From assembly GCA_025462865.1 (NCBI GenBank), contig JAOAPI010000098.1:1-64000 (forward strand): a stretch of DNA of 64,000 nucleotides. The letters are read 5' to 3'. The position numbers and the translations under genes were made by a program. This DNA is from Candidatus Sulfotelmatobacter sp. Its GTDB lineage: Bacteria > Acidobacteriota > Terriglobia > Terriglobales > Acidobacteriaceae. Each line of letters begins with the position of its first letter. Positions within the stretch are counted from its first letter, which is position 1. The notes below the pieces were generated by a model. The model was given only the letters and a program-made list of their open reading frames with translations. It was not told where the DNA came from and made no database searches. Of the stretch, positions 17,647 to 24,974 are shown piece by piece.

Positions 17647-19218
17647 ATGCCGACGGTGACGCCGCAGGCTCTAACTCGTACCGTGCAGGATTTTCTCAAC
17701 GAAGCTGCGGGCGCCGTGGTGCTGGAGAATGGGGCCGTAGCCTTCGACCTGGCGCAGTCTAAGTACACGATTTCAGGTGAATACAATCGCTGTCTGCTGC
17801 ACTTATGGTCGGCAGAGAGAAACGCCGTCCGGCGCGTGCTGGAGGCTGAAGTAAAGAATGGCGTCCTGCGGCTCGCTGTGCAGCGGCTCGGGCAGCAGCG
17901 GCCGTCGAAGCTGGAGATATGTCGCGAGCGTGATCGTCGTACCCCGACGGCTCGCCGAGTTGCGCGTGCCGCTTACGAGCAAAAGCTCCGCAGGACTCTT
18001 GAGAGGCATTTCCCTGACTTCAAGATCACAAAGCTGACGGGCGGCGTCGACCTTGAAAAATCTTTTGGTCCCGTCTACACGCGGGGACTCATGCGGATGG
18101 GGCGCTCGGCGTTCGCGCTATTAGGGGTAAACGCACAGGAAACACAGTCCTCCATCGACGCCTCTCTAACCTTCGGCATCTTGTGGCTTGACGTTTGCCG
18201 GCGGGCGCACTCGTCGAATTTGCTCGTAGAAGGGCTGAAGCTATTTGTCCCGAATGGAAGTTCTGCGCTCGTTCGCGAGCGGATGGCGAATCTGAACCTG
18301 GATGCCGCGAAGTGGTCGTTGTTTGAGTTGGATGAACGGGACGACGCACTGGTAGAAATCGACAGCGCAGATCGCGGCAATGTGGCGACGCGCCTGATAC
18401 ATGCCACCGAGGATCGGGCGGCGCGGGAGCGCTTCAAAGACTCAATCGCGCACGTGCAGCAGGTGTTACCGAATTGCGAAATTGTCGTTCGGTCCGCGGC
18501 CGAGATTGCCTTCCGCTGGCGCGGTTTGGAGTTCGCGCGAACGCGCCTTGAATGTATTCCGGGCTCATTTCGGAGTACCGAGGAAATCGTGTTTGGCGTC
18601 GGCGCTGAAGAACGGATCTTAGAAATCCGGAACGAAGACGAATTCGTGCAACTGGCGAATTCTCTGCGCGATATTCGTCATCCTTACGGACCGCGTCAAC
18701 ATCCGCTGTGGCGCCTGCGTCCTGAGCGTTGGCTGGAGTCGCTCGTGATCGGAGATGTAAGCGTCGTCGACGATCGTTTGGAAACGTCAAACCAGTATTC
18801 ACAGGTTCCCGCTTTCTCTGCCTCCGACCGCGCCATGATCGATGTGCTTGCCACCACGCATGCGGGACGGCTGGCAGTTGTCGAACTGAAGGCCGATGAG
18901 GATATCCATCTCCCGCTACAAGGGTTGGACTATTGGGCGCGAGTGGAATGGCACCATGCCCGTGGCGAATTTCCCCGCTTTGGATATTTCGAAGGTCGCG
19001 AGTTATCGCCAGAGAAACCGCTGTTGTTTCTCGTGGCACCAGCATTGCATGTGCATCCTTCTACCGACACTCTGCTCCGCTACCTTTCGCCGGAAATCGA
19101 ATGGGAATTTGTCGGGATCGACGAGCGCTGGCGCGAGGGCGTAAAAGTCGTGTTCCGAAAGCGGCCAGAGCGGAGCACAACGCCCGAATCTAGATTACCC
19201 AACCGTAAAGTTAGTTAA
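17647..19218 (+). CDS. Uncharacterised protein with a C-terminal PD-(D/E)XK nuclease-like domain
   Basis: A 523-residue soluble protein I do not recognise as a named family. The C-terminal part has the signature of the PD-(D/E)XK nuclease fold: helix with Glu (PERWLESLV), Asp399 in the IDVLA strand, Glu413-Leu-Lys415 in AVVELKAD, and Gln425 in LPLQGLDYW. The N-terminal 350 residues show no familiar motif; they are rich in charged residues and resemble neither a helicase nor a methylase. No restriction or defence partner is adjacent. The ATG lies 53 bases after a CRP-type site. DNA repair or defence roles are possible but unproven. Confidence 0.7.
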   Translation: MPTVTPQALTRTVQDFLNEAAGAVVLENGAVAFDLAQSKYTISGEYNRCLLHLWSAERNAVRRVLEAEVKNGVLRLAVQRLGQQRPSKLEICRERDRRTPTARRVARAAYEQKLRRTLERHFPDFKITKLTGGVDLEKSFGPVYTRGLMRMGRSAFALLGVNAQETQSSIDASLTFGILWLDVCRRAHSSNLLVEGLKLFVPNGSSALVRERMANLNLDAAKWSLFELDERDDALVEIDSADRGNVATRLIHATEDRAARERFKDSIAHVQQVLPNCEIVVRSAAEIAFRWRGLEFARTRLECIPGSFRSTEEIVFGVGAEERILEIRNEDEFVQLANSLRDIRHPYGPRQHPLWRLRPERWLESLVIGDVSVVDDRLETSNQYSQVPAFSASDRAMIDVLATTHAGRLAVVELKADEDIHLPLQGLDYWARVEWHHARGEFPRFGYFEGRELSPEKPLLFLVAPALHVHPSTDTLLRYLSPEIEWEFVGIDERWREGVKVVFRKRPERSTTPESRLPNRKVS

Positions 19219-19244
19219 ACCCCGTTCCGCGGAAACTTACGATT

Positions 19245-19739
19245 TTAAGACTCCTTCCACACTCCCAACAACCGGCGCACATCGATTAGTTGCGCCACGT
19301 GATAAGCGTTGTGATCGGCTAGCAGCAAGGCCTGGCGCAGAATAGTCTGGCCGTCGCCCCACGGGATGCGGGCGTATAGATCCGTTTTTGCATTTGCAAC
19401 TAGGTCTTCCATGGCCTTCAGATCTTTGCGAAATCGCTGAATGCTTTTGTTCCATGCGGTTGCATTCGGCAGTGCCTGCGACTTTGGCCAATAGCCCTCA
19501 GGCCACTTTGGCGATTCATGTTTAGAATTGCGGCTGAATTCGAGAATGTCCCATTGCGCGATACGAAGATGCTCCAGCAGCATCCAGGCGGAATGCGGGA
19601 GTCCCTCGGGTTTCACGCCGCGCAATTTCTCCGGCATATCTTTCACCGCATCGCTAAACCTGGCGTGTGCGCCTCCGCCATCGAGAAGATAAAGCACCTG
19701 CGCGCGAAGTTGTTTGCCGTGGGGATCCTTGGTTGCCAT
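19245..19739 (-). CDS. DinB-like four-helix protein
   Basis: A 164-residue protein resembling the DinB/YfiT metalloenzyme superfamily. The pattern of an early HARF helix, WMLLEHLRIAQWDILEF in the second helix and the closing DHNAYHVAQLIDVRRLLG supplies the histidine ligands expected of that fold. Members are often thiol-dependent transferases; no substrate can be inferred. It converges with the gene at 17647, the two stops lying 26 bases apart. Confidence 0.8.
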   Translation of the reverse strand: MATKDPHGKQLRAQVLYLLDGGGAHARFSDAVKDMPEKLRGVKPEGLPHSAWMLLEHLRIAQWDILEFSRNSKHESPKWPEGYWPKSQALPNATAWNKSIQRFRKDLKAMEDLVANAKTDLYARIPWGDGQTILRQALLLADHNAYHVAQLIDVRRLLGVWKES

Positions 19740-19795
19740 CTCCTGTTTCTTTCCTCTCTCTGAATTAGACCGGTCTCAAACCAAAACTGTGTCTC

Positions 19796-19877
19796 CCGAG
19801 CGAAGCGAGAGACCTTAGTTCTTCTTGGCAGCATCCGTGTCGCACCGTCAAACACTAAACTCTCTCGCTTCGCTTGG
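19796..19877. repeat. Inverted repeat with GAGCGAAGCGAGAG arms
   Basis: Arms at 19796-19811 and 19862-19877 are reverse complements over 16 bases with one mismatch, enclosing a 50-base loop. The core CTCGCTTCGCT resembles the stretch found in frame inside tgt at 35414-35436. It lies upstream of the DinB-like gene and beyond the end of the UvrC-like gene. Confidence 0.65.
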
Positions 19878-19885
19878 CGTGATAA

Positions 19886-21067
19886 TCACGATGAGAGCGG
19901 AAGCGGACTGTCACTACTGTGTATCTGCGCTGAGTTATCTTCCCACTTCTCGCCTCTTAAGACGCGGCTAATGCCGCGCACGATGCGGCGCATAGGGAAA
20001 ATATTCTTGTCGTCGGCCAGAAATATTTCGCCGATACGGCTACCCCGGTAGTACCAGCGCTTGACCAGTGCCAGATGTTCCATGGTCTCCAGTGCGGGAA
20101 GTGTTCCCGGAAGCAGCAGCGTATCGAGAACCGCCAGCACCCGCGACTCCATGGATTGCGATTTCGTGTGCTCGGCGGGCTGGATGCAGAACACGGCGGG
20201 TCCCGCGATTGCTCCTTGATGCACCCGGAAGAAAGTAACTGACTCCGATTGCTGACATGGTTGAACGATCAGCGCCGACCAGCGATCGAGACGGCGCACA
20301 ATTTCCGGGAACTGAGCTACAGTGGGCTTTAGTTTCTCCACGCGAATATGAATTGCAGCAGCGTCCTCGAATGCCAGATTGGCCGATGCGGCGTCGCGCT
20401 GAGCTGAGATCTCTCGAACTAAAGATTCGCCGCCGGAATCAAAGTAGGATTGCACGCGGTTTACTTCTGCCGAATATTCCTCGTCGGTACAGCCCTTGAA
20501 GCAGGGTGCCAGGCACATTTTCATTTCAGAATAAATGCAGCCGGGAAATTTGGGGTCGGGGTCAAGGTCGTCGACGCAGCGGCGCATCTTGAAGAAATCG
20601 AGCGAGTCGTTCATGAACTTTTCTGCGGCGGTCCGAGATTGAAACGGACCGTAATACCGCGCGGGGCCATTCATGCGACCCAGTCTTGTGGTGATCGAGG
20701 CGCGCGGGTATTGATTTTCGAAGTGCAGTTTAACCAGAGGTGCGAAGCGGAAGCGCAAACGATTGGAGTAGGTTTTGGGAAACGCTTCCCGCAGAGCTTT
20801 GTAAAGCACGAAGGCGGACTCGAAATCGGAACCAGTGGGCGTGTATTCGATCCAACGGATGCGATCGCGCAAATTGAGTTTCTTCGTGCTCTCCTCGACC
20901 GGACCTAACAGGCGCTGCAAGCGGCGGCGAAGGTTCGCGGTTTTGCTGACGTAGGGCTCGCCTTGCTCGTTATCGCCGTGAAGGAGGAACACCGCTGGCG
21001 CGCAGGGAACGGCGGAAAAGACTTCCGCGTCTCGTTCAACCGTAAATTCCAGACGCTCAGTCAGCAC
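19886..21067 (-). CDS. Truncated UvrC-like protein (GIY-YIG and UVR regions only)
   Basis: A 393-residue relative of the N-terminal half of UvrC. The GIY-YIG-like domain is at about 25-110, where the usual YVGK reads YVSK but the basic NLRRRL helix and a Glu (DFESAF) remain. Then follow RYYGPFQSRTAAEKF, the cysteine-bearing CIYSEMKMCLAPC region and a UVR-like helix pair (FEDAAAIHIRVEKL). The C-terminal RNase H-like endonuclease and HhH domains of UvrC are absent. It is larger than E. coli Cho but similar in idea; it may make only the 3' incision, or be an accessory factor. A true uvrC would have to lie elsewhere. Confidence 0.8.
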   Translation of the reverse strand: MLTERLEFTVERDAEVFSAVPCAPAVFLLHGDNEQGEPYVSKTANLRRRLQRLLGPVEESTKKLNLRDRIRWIEYTPTGSDFESAFVLYKALREAFPKTYSNRLRFRFAPLVKLHFENQYPRASITTRLGRMNGPARYYGPFQSRTAAEKFMNDSLDFFKMRRCVDDLDPDPKFPGCIYSEMKMCLAPCFKGCTDEEYSAEVNRVQSYFDSGGESLVREISAQRDAASANLAFEDAAAIHIRVEKLKPTVAQFPEIVRRLDRWSALIVQPCQQSESVTFFRVHQGAIAGPAVFCIQPAEHTKSQSMESRVLAVLDTLLLPGTLPALETMEHLALVKRWYYRGSRIGEIFLADDKNIFPMRRIVRGISRVLRGEKWEDNSAQIHSSDSPLPLSS

Positions 21068-21123
21068 GAATTCATTCTAGTGCTGATGCCGCTGAAATCC
21101 ACCCCGAAGCATTGAGAAAATGA

Positions 21124-21176
21124 CCAACCGGTTGGCTTTATAGATCCGTGTAAATCCGTGAAGATCAGTGGCAAAA
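21124..21176. repeat. Palindrome CCAACCGGTTGG followed by a CCGTGTAAATCCGTG-type repeat
   Basis: A perfect 12-base palindrome at 21124-21135 is followed at 21143-21176 by ATCCGTGTAAATCCGTGAAG, a low-information repeat class. Related wording occurs at 62779-62812. It lies between the UvrC-like and DnaC-like genes. Confidence 0.5.
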
Positions 21177-21177
21177 T

Positions 21178-21966
21178 CTATCGAAAGCTGGCACTGCGGA
21201 ATTTCTGCCGGAAGTCTATGCCTTCCATCTTGATGACGCGGCACATTTCGTGCAACCGCGAGCGCATGCGTTCTCCGATGCGGTCGCCAAGGGTTTCGCC
21301 GCGCGTGGCGGCTCGTGCCGGCGAAACGGATCCATTCGCGCCGGCTGCCGGCTGGTCTTCAAAATTAGTGGTAATGATCGTCGTGCGGTTGTCGTTGTAC
21401 CGTGTGTTGAGAATAAGGCTGACCGTATCCCAAACCCATTCGCTGGGCTTCACCGCCCCCAACTCATCGAGAACCAAAACGTCGGTTTCGAAGACCGGCC
21501 GAAGAACGTCCAGCTCCGTAGTTTGAACCGTGGCGTTGTACGAATTCTGAATTTCCTTCAGCAATTCACGATAGTCGTAGAACAGGCAGGAAATCCCTTT
21601 GTTTAGGATTAGGTCCTTGGTGATACCCACTGCCAGATGAGTCTTGCCCGTGCCGATCTTGCCGATGATCAGCAGGCCCATGCCATCGCGAGGGTCGTAC
21701 TCCTGCGCGAACTTCGTAGCGGAGAGATGAGCAAACGCCAGCGAGGGATTGGCTCCGGGAAAATCTGTCGTATAACTGGCAAGTTCACAATGCTCGTAGC
21801 GTCGAGGGATGTTCGCCGCCGCCAGCAAAGTTTGGTTCCGAGCCCGCAATTGACAGTCGCAGCGCGTGACTCGCCGGTCTTTGGGCGCGCTCGCGCGGGC
21901 GGGAAGAGTCTTCCATCCTGTGCCTTCGCAGAGGGGACAAACCTTGGCTTGCGTCGTCGTCAACAT
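21178..21966 (-). CDS. DnaC/DnaI-like AAA+ ATPase (putative helicase loader)
   Basis: A 262-residue AAA+ ATPase of the DnaC/DnaI/IstB group. A small N-terminal zinc-binding-like module (CPLC, then RCDCQ) precedes Walker A GKIGTGKTHLA, Walker B DVLVLDELG, sensor 1 TTIITTNF and the arginine RIGERMRSRL. This suits a DnaI-type loader of the replicative helicase. The start at ATG 21966 (MLTTTQAK) is preferred to the open frame reaching 22101. An insertion of about 20 Ala/Gly/Ser-rich residues follows sensor 1 and is encoded by DNA with eight-base inverted arms. No IstA transposase is adjacent, so an IS21 helper is unlikely. Confidence 0.83.
   Translation of the reverse strand: MLTTTQAKVCPLCEGTGWKTLPARASAPKDRRVTRCDCQLRARNQTLLAAANIPRRYEHCELASYTTDFPGANPSLAFAHLSATKFAQEYDPRDGMGLLIIGKIGTGKTHLAVGITKDLILNKGISCLFYDYRELLKEIQNSYNATVQTTELDVLRPVFETDVLVLDELGAVKPSEWVWDTVSLILNTRYNDNRTTIITTNFEDQPAAGANGSVSPARAATRGETLGDRIGERMRSRLHEMCRVIKMEGIDFRQKFRSASFR
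21293..21327. repeat. In-frame inverted repeat inside the DnaC-like gene
   Basis: GTTTCGCC (21293-21300) and GGCGAAAC (21320-21327) are perfect reverse complements around a 19-base loop and coincide with extra residues between sensor 1 and the arginine finger. Confidence 0.55.
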
Positions 21967-22348
21967 CAATCTTCTTCTTGATCCTTCTGTGAATTGTATT
22001 CTCTGACTTTGCACCCGGCGCGCACCTTCCCGCAAGTCCGAAACGCAACGTGCCTGTGTACAACCTGTGCAGGGCTGTGAAGAGATGAGAGAAACCGCCA
22101 CCAGCTTGAGTTTTGGCGTGTTAAATTGTCCGCGCCACCATTTTCACAGCTCTACGGGGCCCCAAAACCCGCCCCGCCAGCCCCAATCCGGGAGGCAGGG
22201 GTGCAAAACAGGCTTCCGGCGCGGATTTTCACAGTTGACATTCTCTCCAGAGAGAGGAAAATACGAGCCATCAGGTTTCCCACTCAGCTACATGTTCGAA
22301 TTTTCCCGGTTTTGTGCTGGGGATGAAAGAGACCTGCAAGGAGAAACT
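21967..22348. other. Divergent intergenic region between the DnaC-like gene and hup
   Basis: This 382-base gap holds no gene I can support. It contains GC-rich tracts around 22150-22215. At 22235-22262 a TTGACA with a GAAAAT 16 bases further on is a possible hup promoter, which would leave an mRNA leader of roughly 80 bases. Open frames crossing it look non-coding. Confidence 0.5.
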
Positions 22349-22627
22349 ATGAATAAGGCCGATCTGGTTGACAAGATCGCTGGTGCGTGCGAAATCAGCA
22401 AGGCGCAGGCTACGACTGCGATTGATACTGCCGTTAGCAGCATCTCTGGTGCGTTGAAAAAAGGAGATCGCGTGGCTTTGATAGGTTTCGGAACTTTCTC
22501 AGTGTCGCAGAGAAAGGCGCGTAATGGACGCAATCCGCAAACCGGCGCCACAATCAAAATCGCTGCCCGCAAGGTTGCGAAGTTTACCCCCGGGGCCGAA
22601 CTGAAGAAGACCGTCAACAAGAAATAG
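22349..22627 (+). CDS. hup: HU-family DNA-binding protein
   Basis: A nucleoid-associated protein that bends DNA as a dimer. The 92-residue sequence begins MNKADLVDKIA and carries the HU signature GFGTFSVSQRKARNGRNPQT in the beta arm with the invariant Arg-Asn-Pro tip. AAGGAG lies five bases before the ATG, which fixes this start although the frame is open far upstream. It is monocistronic, closed by a strong terminator. IHF subunits look similar, but the sequence suits HU. Confidence 0.96.
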   Translation: MNKADLVDKIAGACEISKAQATTAIDTAVSSISGALKKGDRVALIGFGTFSVSQRKARNGRNPQTGATIKIAARKVAKFTPGAELKKTVNKK

Positions 22628-22655
22628 TAAACAGAACAGAGTCTGGGATCTACGA

Positions 22656-22684
22656 AACGGCAGGGGGTCGGCCCTGCCGTTTTT
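22656..22684 (+). terminator. Rho-independent terminator of hup
   Basis: AACGGCAGGG pairs perfectly with CCCTGCCGTT across a six-base loop and runs into a T-tract, 29 bases after the hup stop. Confidence 0.9.
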
Positions 22685-22702
22685 CGCTGTCCGGAGTTTT
22701 CA

Positions 22703-22761
22703 GTACCGAGTACTTGCTATCGAGTTCCGAAAGGCGGGCGGCGTGACTCGGCACTCGGTAC
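22703..22761. repeat. Inverted repeat with GTACCGAGT arms upstream of ruvA
   Basis: GTACCGAGT at 22703-22711 and its reverse complement at 22753-22761 enclose 41 bases. It ends 19 bases before ruvA and has the tract-like wording of the other dispersed repeats. Confidence 0.6.
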
Positions 22762-22780
22762 GCGTTACTCTCAACTGGTT

Positions 22781-23371
22781 ATGATTGCCCATCTGCGCGG
22801 AACGCTGCTCGCCAAACATCCCAATCAAGTAGTGGTCGAGACGGCCGGCGTCGGCTATGAAGTAAATATCAGCGTTCCGACTTTTTCCGGATTGCCTGCC
22901 ATCGGCGCCGAAGTCGCGCTTCACATCCATACCCATGTGCGGGAAGACGTAATTGCTCTTTACGGATTCCTGCAACCCGCCGAGAAGGTGTTGTTCGAAA
23001 AATTAATGACGGTGAGCGGCATCGGCGCAAAGCTGGCGATCACTATTCTGAGCGGGATGGCGGCGGATGAAATGGCTGCGGCGATTCGCGGCAATGACTT
23101 GGCGCGACTTACCGAAATCCCAGGCATCGGCAAGAAAACAGCGGAGCGCATGGTGTTGGAACTTCGTGACAAGTTGCCGCCGGCGACAGGGCCCTCTGCG
23201 CCATCTGCGCCTGTCATGAGCGCTGTCGAAGAGGACGTCTTATCCGCGTTAATGAACTTGGGCTATCAGCGTGCGACGGCCGAGAAGGCGCTGGCGAGCA
23301 TGTTAAAAAGCGGGAAGGGCGGATCTTTCGATGCAATGTTCCGGGAAGTGCTGGCCGGACTCTCCAAGTAG
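22781..23371 (+). CDS. ruvA: Holliday junction branch migration protein RuvA
   Basis: RuvA binds four-way junctions and loads the RuvB motor. The three domains are present: the OB fold from MIAHLRGTLL, the two helix-hairpin-helix motifs (VSGIGAKLAITIL and IPGIGKKTAERMVLEL), and the flexible linker (PATGPSAPSAPV) leading to the C-terminal domain (ALMNLGYQRATAEKAL) that contacts RuvB. Length is 196 residues. Neither ruvB nor ruvC is adjacent in this window. It converges with mnmE, the stop codons being 18 bases apart. Confidence 0.96.
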   Translation: MIAHLRGTLLAKHPNQVVVETAGVGYEVNISVPTFSGLPAIGAEVALHIHTHVREDVIALYGFLQPAEKVLFEKLMTVSGIGAKLAITILSGMAADEMAAAIRGNDLARLTEIPGIGKKTAERMVLELRDKLPPATGPSAPSAPVMSAVEEDVLSALMNLGYQRATAEKALASMLKSGKGGSFDAMFREVLAGLSK

Positions 23372-23389
23372 CCCCAGGTCGCTTAGCTT

Positions 23390-24871
23390 TTACTTTCCGA
23401 TGCAGAACGTGCTGAAGATCAGGTTGAGGATGTCGTCGGTGGTTGTGGCTCCGGTGATGGCATCGAGGGGCCGCAGCGCATTGTAGAGATCGAGCAGTAG
23501 CATTTCGTGAGGGACTTTCGTCTTGACAGCGTTCGCGGCGACATCAAGCGCGACGAGCGCGTTCTGCACCAAACCCTGATGGCGCACGTTGGTAAGAAAT
23601 CCGGCTTCCGCCTGCGCTCCGGTTTCCCCTCCAATGTGACGCAAAATTTCTGCGCGCAGTTCGGCGATGCCCTCCCCGGTCAATGCGGAGGCTCGAACCG
23701 TTGAATTCTGACCACTGGCCACTGACCACTGACCACCGGCAACCAAGTCGGACTTGTTTCCCACAACGATTGCTGGACGATTCTGAATTTCCCGAAGGAG
23801 TTCATTATCTTCGTGCGTCGACGGCTGCGATGCATCGACCACGACCAAGACCAAATCAGCGTCGGCCAGTGCCTCCATCGATTTCCGTATGCCGATGGAT
23901 TCCGCTTCATCGAGCGCCTGCCGAATTCCGGCGGTATCGACGAGTTGAATCGGAATGCCGCCAATGGCGACCGTTTCGCTAACCAAATCGCGCGTGGTCC
24001 CGGGACTTGCAGTGACGATGGCGCGCTCGCGCTCAACCAGGCGGTTGAACAAACTCGATTTGCCAACATTCGGACGACCGACAATGGCGAGCGTCAATCC
24101 CTGCTGCACGATCTTGCCGTATGCGAATGTGGCCGCAAGTTGTTCCAGCGGGTGGCGGACAGCGGCGATTCGTTCAAGAATCGTTGCGTCAGGCAAAACA
24201 GACACGTCGTCTTCCGCAAAATCGATGCCCGCTTCGAGCACCGCAATCAACTCAACCAATTTCTTCTTGATCGGCTGCAGTCGCTTGGATAGAGCGCCTT
24301 CAAGTTGCTGCGCCGCAACCTTCGCCTGGTAAAGCGTTTGTGAATCGATGAGATCGCGAACCGCTTCCGCTTGCGTAAGATCGATGCGGCCATTGAGAAA
24401 CGCGCGCATAGTGAACTCGCCGGGCTCAGCCAGGCGCGCTCCGGCAGCAATGCAAAGCTCGACGATCTGCCGCAGTACGACTGGCGAGCCATGGGCGGAA
24501 ATCTCGATGATGTCGTCAGTGGTGTAGGAATGAGGTTTGGCGAAATAAGTGACCACGACTTCGTCGATGCGTTGCTCGTGTAGGGCGGGCGCCCCCGCCC
24601 GCCTAGCGACGGACGAAAGTGCCTGTGATGCAAGGAGACCATCCGCGATCTCTGCGAGCTCTCGTTCCGCTGCCGGCGGTCGGACAAGAGTGTCCGACCC
24701 AGATGGTTCGATAACTTCCCCAAAGACCGCCTGTCCAGATTCCATTTCACGATTGAGCCGCAACATCGGCGAAGCAATCTCTAGCGCCCGCGGCCCGGCA
24801 ATGCGCACCACTCCGATGCCGCCGCGTCCGGGCGGGGTGGCGATGGCGACGATTGTGTCGTCGAGGTTCAA
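23390..24871 (-). CDS. mnmE: tRNA modification GTPase MnmE
   Basis: With MnmG it makes the cmnm5 modification of U34 in several tRNAs. The order is folate-binding N-terminal domain (TIVAIATPPGRGGIGVVRI), helical domain, G domain with GRPNVGKSSLFN and DTAGIR, G4 NKSD, and the C-terminal CIGK with its catalytic Cys. The start is taken as TTG 24871; the longer open frame runs into the carbonic anhydrase gene and lacks homology. Two additions are unusual: about 45 residues after GEVIEP, encoded by two palindromic repeats, and about 10 residues after the NKSD motif, encoded by a CCACTGACCACTG repeat. Both keep the frame. mnmG is at 29953, separate from it. Confidence 0.95.
   Translation of the reverse strand: MNLDDTIVAIATPPGRGGIGVVRIAGPRALEIASPMLRLNREMESGQAVFGEVIEPSGSDTLVRPPAAERELAEIADGLLASQALSSVARRAGAPALHEQRIDEVVVTYFAKPHSYTTDDIIEISAHGSPVVLRQIVELCIAAGARLAEPGEFTMRAFLNGRIDLTQAEAVRDLIDSQTLYQAKVAAQQLEGALSKRLQPIKKKLVELIAVLEAGIDFAEDDVSVLPDATILERIAAVRHPLEQLAATFAYGKIVQQGLTLAIVGRPNVGKSSLFNRLVERERAIVTASPGTTRDLVSETVAIGGIPIQLVDTAGIRQALDEAESIGIRKSMEALADADLVLVVVDASQPSTHEDNELLREIQNRPAIVVGNKSDLVAGGQWSVASGQNSTVRASALTGEGIAELRAEILRHIGGETGAQAEAGFLTNVRHQGLVQNALVALDVAANAVKTKVPHEMLLLDLYNALRPLDAITGATTTDDILNLIFSTFCIGK
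23711..23739. repeat. CCACTGACCACTG-type repeat in frame inside mnmE
   Basis: Tandem units of ACTGGCC/ACTGACC encode an extra GGQWSVASGQ after the G4 motif of MnmE. The same repeat is intergenic at 41507-41540, 47881-47914 and 62713-62741. Confidence 0.75.
24581..24605. repeat. GC-rich palindrome in frame inside mnmE
   Basis: GGCGGGCG (24584-24591) and CGCCCGCC (24596-24603) form a hairpin, extended by TAGG/CCTA flanks with one offset base. It encodes Arg/Ala-rich residues (ARRAGAP) inside the N-terminal insertion of MnmE. Confidence 0.7.
24678..24699. repeat. GGTCGGAC palindrome in frame inside mnmE
   Basis: GGTCGGAC and GTCCGACC are perfect arms around six bases. It encodes SDTLVRP at the beginning of the MnmE insertion. 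Confidence 0.7.
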
Positions 24872-24877
24872 GGGGCG

Positions 24878-24883
24878 ATTGTA
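24878..24883 (-). promoter_or_regulatory. -10 element placing mnmE transcription at its start codon
   Basis: TACAAT (five of six to consensus) ends six bases before the TTG start, implying a leaderless transcript. A weak TTGTTC lies 15 bases upstream of it. Confidence 0.4.
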
Positions 24884-24974
24884 GCGGGTAAACTGGAAGA
24901 ACAACCAGCGGCCGAGTGTGATCCGTGAATTTACGGCTCGGCCCGCGCAAAACTTACAACGAGGGGTTCGCAAA

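Noticed and set aside
21178-21966. IstB subunit of an IS21-type insertion sequence
   Set aside because: No istA transposase or terminal repeats are adjacent; the zinc module and location suit a DnaI-like loader.
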